Shown here one piece after another: positions 61,610-64,000 of a DNA stretch of 64,000 bases. Positions within the stretch are counted from its first letter, which is position 1, and the number at the start of each line of letters is the position of its first letter. The DNA comes from Cycas panzhihuaensis (lineage: Eukaryota > Cycadophyta): positions 117,187,741-117,251,740 of the forward strand of contig CM041465.1 of NCBI GenBank assembly GCA_023213395.1, given 5' to 3'. The notes beneath the pieces were generated by a model. That model was given only the letters and a program-made list of their open reading frames with translations. It was not told where the DNA came from and did not search any database. The position numbers and the translations under genes are program-made.

Positions 61610-63099
61610 TCACACAGAGAAAATAGTGAGAAATAGAGACGAATAGAGCTTAGATCTAGCTGAGATCAATCTATAGAGAAGGCGCCCAACATGAAGATAT
61701 AGATTTCATAAAAAAATTTCAAAAGTATTTTAAAAAATAGTGAGAAAATGATGAAAAAACTGGTAAACTAGGGTTTTAGTCGCTTTGGAGGCCGGATCTC
61801 CCTGTACGGGCCACCAAATCAGATAAAAGTTTATAGGTAGTAGGGCTTATTGGATGGCCAGGCGTTGGTAAAATTTCACAGCGATCCATTACCTATGTGC
61901 TAAGAATGGACCTATAGATCGAATGGAGGCCAAACTAGAGTAGTAGTTGATTTAGATGAAATATCTTGTTGTTTGGTTAATGAAAATTCGAACCGTCTCT
62001 TTCATTGGCTTGCTAACTCAACAAGGATCAAAATAAATGGTCACTTTCTAGGGTTTTGAGCTATAGATCTATTGCATAAGTTTGTCAAACCAAGGGGATC
62101 AAGTCACCCAAAAATAAAAAACGTGAAAATAAGAAATAATATGAAAAAAATTAAATAAATAAACTTTATAATATATAAAGTTTAAGATTTAAATATGAAT
62201 AATCAAACTAATGTGTTGTAGATGTGCTATAGCTACCCAAAATCTGAAGAAAATAATGAAATAGATAATAAGAGTTGTAATATAACTTCTCTAAGAGGCT
62301 TTTTAGGCTGAATATACACCAAAAACCTATAAATCTGAAAAAAAACTTGAAAATATAGTCAAATATATGATGAAAAAATACATATCTGAAAGGAAATATA
62401 GTAGATCTAAACCCAATATTATAGATCTAAATAAATAAACTAAAAAAATGGTCAAATATATGATAAAACAAGCAGATCTGAAATAAATAGACCAAAAAAT
62501 AGTCAACTAATTATTAAAATAAGTAGATCTAAAAAATAAATGGCAGATTTAAAGAATATGTAGTAGATCTGAAAAAAAATTTGAACAAATATTGCTTGCA
62601 GCCGATCTCCTTTATAGATTTGAGAAAATATTAGATAAACAGATAAAAATATGTTTGAAAAATGCCAAATATATGATAAAAAAATATCTAGATCTGAAAA
62701 ACTATGGCTCAATTCTAGAGAAAACTTGAATAAAGATTGCTTGTAGTTGAAATCCTGCGTAGATCTAAAAAAGTATTTGATGAAAAGATGAAATATGCTT
62801 GAAAATTGTCAAATATATGATAAAAATATATAACTTGTTGATAAAAAACTCTTATAGAGTGATAACAGCTTGATATTTACTGTTTTTCAACTATGCACCT
62901 GTATAAATCTGAAATATCTTTGTTATTTCACAAATATAACTTAAGAATATGTAAATCTTGATGAAATAATATAAGAAACTTGCTAAAAAAACTTGTAGAA
63001 GATAAATATAACCAGTGTTTCTTATTTGTGAGTAAATCTGCCTCAAATGCCAATAGATCTTCTTGCTTCTTCAAAGAAACTTCAGCAGACCAGTAATCG
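61610..63099. other. Leader of element C, with AGATCT array
   Basis: No gene is seen. On this strand AGATCT starts at 62403, 62423, 62474, 62525, 62565, 62690 and 62761. The leader corresponds to 2500-3900 in A, read on the other strand. Confidence 0.7.
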
Positions 63100-63116
63100 T
63101 CTGCTCTGATACCAAA
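63100..63116 (-). promoter_or_regulatory. Primer binding site of element C
   Basis: TCTGCTCTGATACCAAA contains the complement of TGGTATCAGAGC, exact, two bases from the 5' LTR. Confidence 0.9.
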
Positions 63117-63534
63117 TGAAGGAAAAAAAAATATAGGAGAATAGGGCAGAATATAAACTAATCTTCAATACATCAATACTTCCATACATTATTGTAGCAT
63201 AGTAGCATGATCACAATAGCTTGTATATTCAATCCATATTGATAAGAGAAAGCTTTTACAAATTTCCTAATATGGGCAGTGTTTAAAGACACCAAGGTTA
63301 TACACCCCTCAATATATATAATTTTGAGAGAGGATGGAAACTCCTTAATCCCTGAAATTTAAATTACAATAAAATGATACAAACTTAACTTAAAGTAAAC
63401 TTAATTCAAATTAACATAAACTCACCTTAAACTTACCTATACATGTTGAACACCCACATGTGTAAATTGAGGAAGATGATGTGTGCTCCCATAGTTAGAA
63501 GGTGGGAGTGAAGTGATGACTATTAACTCCAACA
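63117..63534 (-). repeat. 5' LTR of element C
   Basis: 418 bp, TGTTGG...TTCA on the minus strand. The duplicated target ATCAT follows at 63535. Confidence 0.92.
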
Positions 63535-63539
63535 ATCAT

Positions 63540-64000
63540 TTCCTTTCAACTCTTGCTAGTTTCTTGTGTTTATTATGCTCTTCTTTAACATCCTTTATCA
63601 TCAAACCTTCCATTCACATGGCCCCTTGTGCTTGGTGGTAGTTTATTGAGTAGAAGTAAAGCACTATTCTAAGACATACTTCATTCATTTCATGTAACTT
63701 AAAGGTAATTTTGTTTAAGTTAGTTCTTTACTTATAAAATTGGTATAGGAGTTGTGTTTATTTCTTAAAAAATAAAAAAATAAAGTCTTTTATTATTTTA
63801 TTACTTTTTTATTTTTATAAGATAAAATGAATTTTTAGTGGGTTTAAAATAGGACCCCACAACCTATTACATCAGGAAATTTTGTGCAACCAAGTTTTAT
63901 ATGACCATGACAATCCCACGGTCTAGGATAGAGAGCTAGAATCTTTGGGATAAGCCCACATTATTCTTAGGATCATATCCTTCTCTACCAGAACCATGAG
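63540..64000. other. Right flank of element C, nothing recognised
   Basis: AT-rich sequence that continues the locus into which C inserted. No gene or repeat is recognisable in the part visible. Confidence 0.5.

Larger units (their letters stand above)
34278..63534 (-). mobile_element. Gag-only LTR retrotransposon C, host of T
   Basis: Two 418-bp LTRs (34278-34695 and 63117-63534) face minus, with TSD ATCAT at 34273-34277 and 63535-63539. A good primer site lies at 63100-63116, and the purine tract CTAAGGGAGAGAA lies beside the 3' LTR. Gag is at 34697-35434, next to the 3' LTR. The interior is split at about 37243/61605 by the gypsy element T; without it C is about 4.9 kb, the same as B. The LTRs differ by roughly 10%, so C is the oldest layer of this stack. 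Confidence 0.93.

Overview
This is a plant nuclear repeat region. It carries nested Ty1/copia and Ty3/gypsy LTR retrotransposons, a chromodomain (chromovirus) integrase, a Tat-lineage gypsy element, initiator-Met tRNA primer sites, captured fragments of plant genes and long (TA)n tracts. It suggests a seed plant with a repeat-rich genome; the species cannot be named from the sequence. I see no intact host gene, no rRNA or tRNA gene and no CRISPR. Element names A to H and T are mine. Most boundaries come from paired LTRs with matching 5-bp target-site duplications (TSDs), read by eye.

Left part (1-15196). A decayed minus-strand copia (G, 1-2069; reverse transcriptase, integrase and protease remains) was split by element A (2070-10205, + strand, TSD GTTAT). 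A is gag-only, with its gag directly before the 3' LTR. It also holds a phased AGATCT leader array, a 326-bp TRIM/SMART-like mini-element, captured host-gene fragments (guanylate kinase; a U11/U12-31K-like RNA-binding motif on the other strand; others) and about 0.95 kb of (TA)n. After an unresolved stretch comes a minus-strand chromovirus (H), read from its chromodomain (about 12.05 kb) through integrase, RNase H and reverse transcriptase to protease.

Middle part (15197-34277). Element F (15197-31726, minus, TSD GATTA) sits in H's protease; H's protease start and gag resume at 31732-32960. F itself holds gag-only element B (17846-22786, +, TSD GAATA) in its interior and copia E (24102-31576, +, TSD AAGAT) in its 5' LTR.

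Right part (34278-63534) is a three-level stack. Gag-only element C (minus, TSD ATCAT) is split by T (37244-61604, +), a Tat-lineage gypsy of about 16.75 kb with 2.7-kb LTRs. T's 3' LTR is split by copia D (53226-60830, minus, TSD GGTAA). LTR divergence falls inwards (C about 10%, T about 7% in a sampled stretch, D 2 of 297 bases), as the nesting order requires. T carries an antisense plant-mobile-domain-like ORF with a TATA box behind its integrase, and an extra RNase H domain next to its 3' LTR.

How they work together: A, B, C and F share one design (LTRs, initiator-Met primer site, long non-coding leader, lone copia-type gag against the polypurine tract; a (TA)n tract in A, C and F). They lack protease, integrase and reverse transcriptase, so they would have needed an autonomous copia partner. 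D and E are full-length relatives of one another, but both have broken coding regions.
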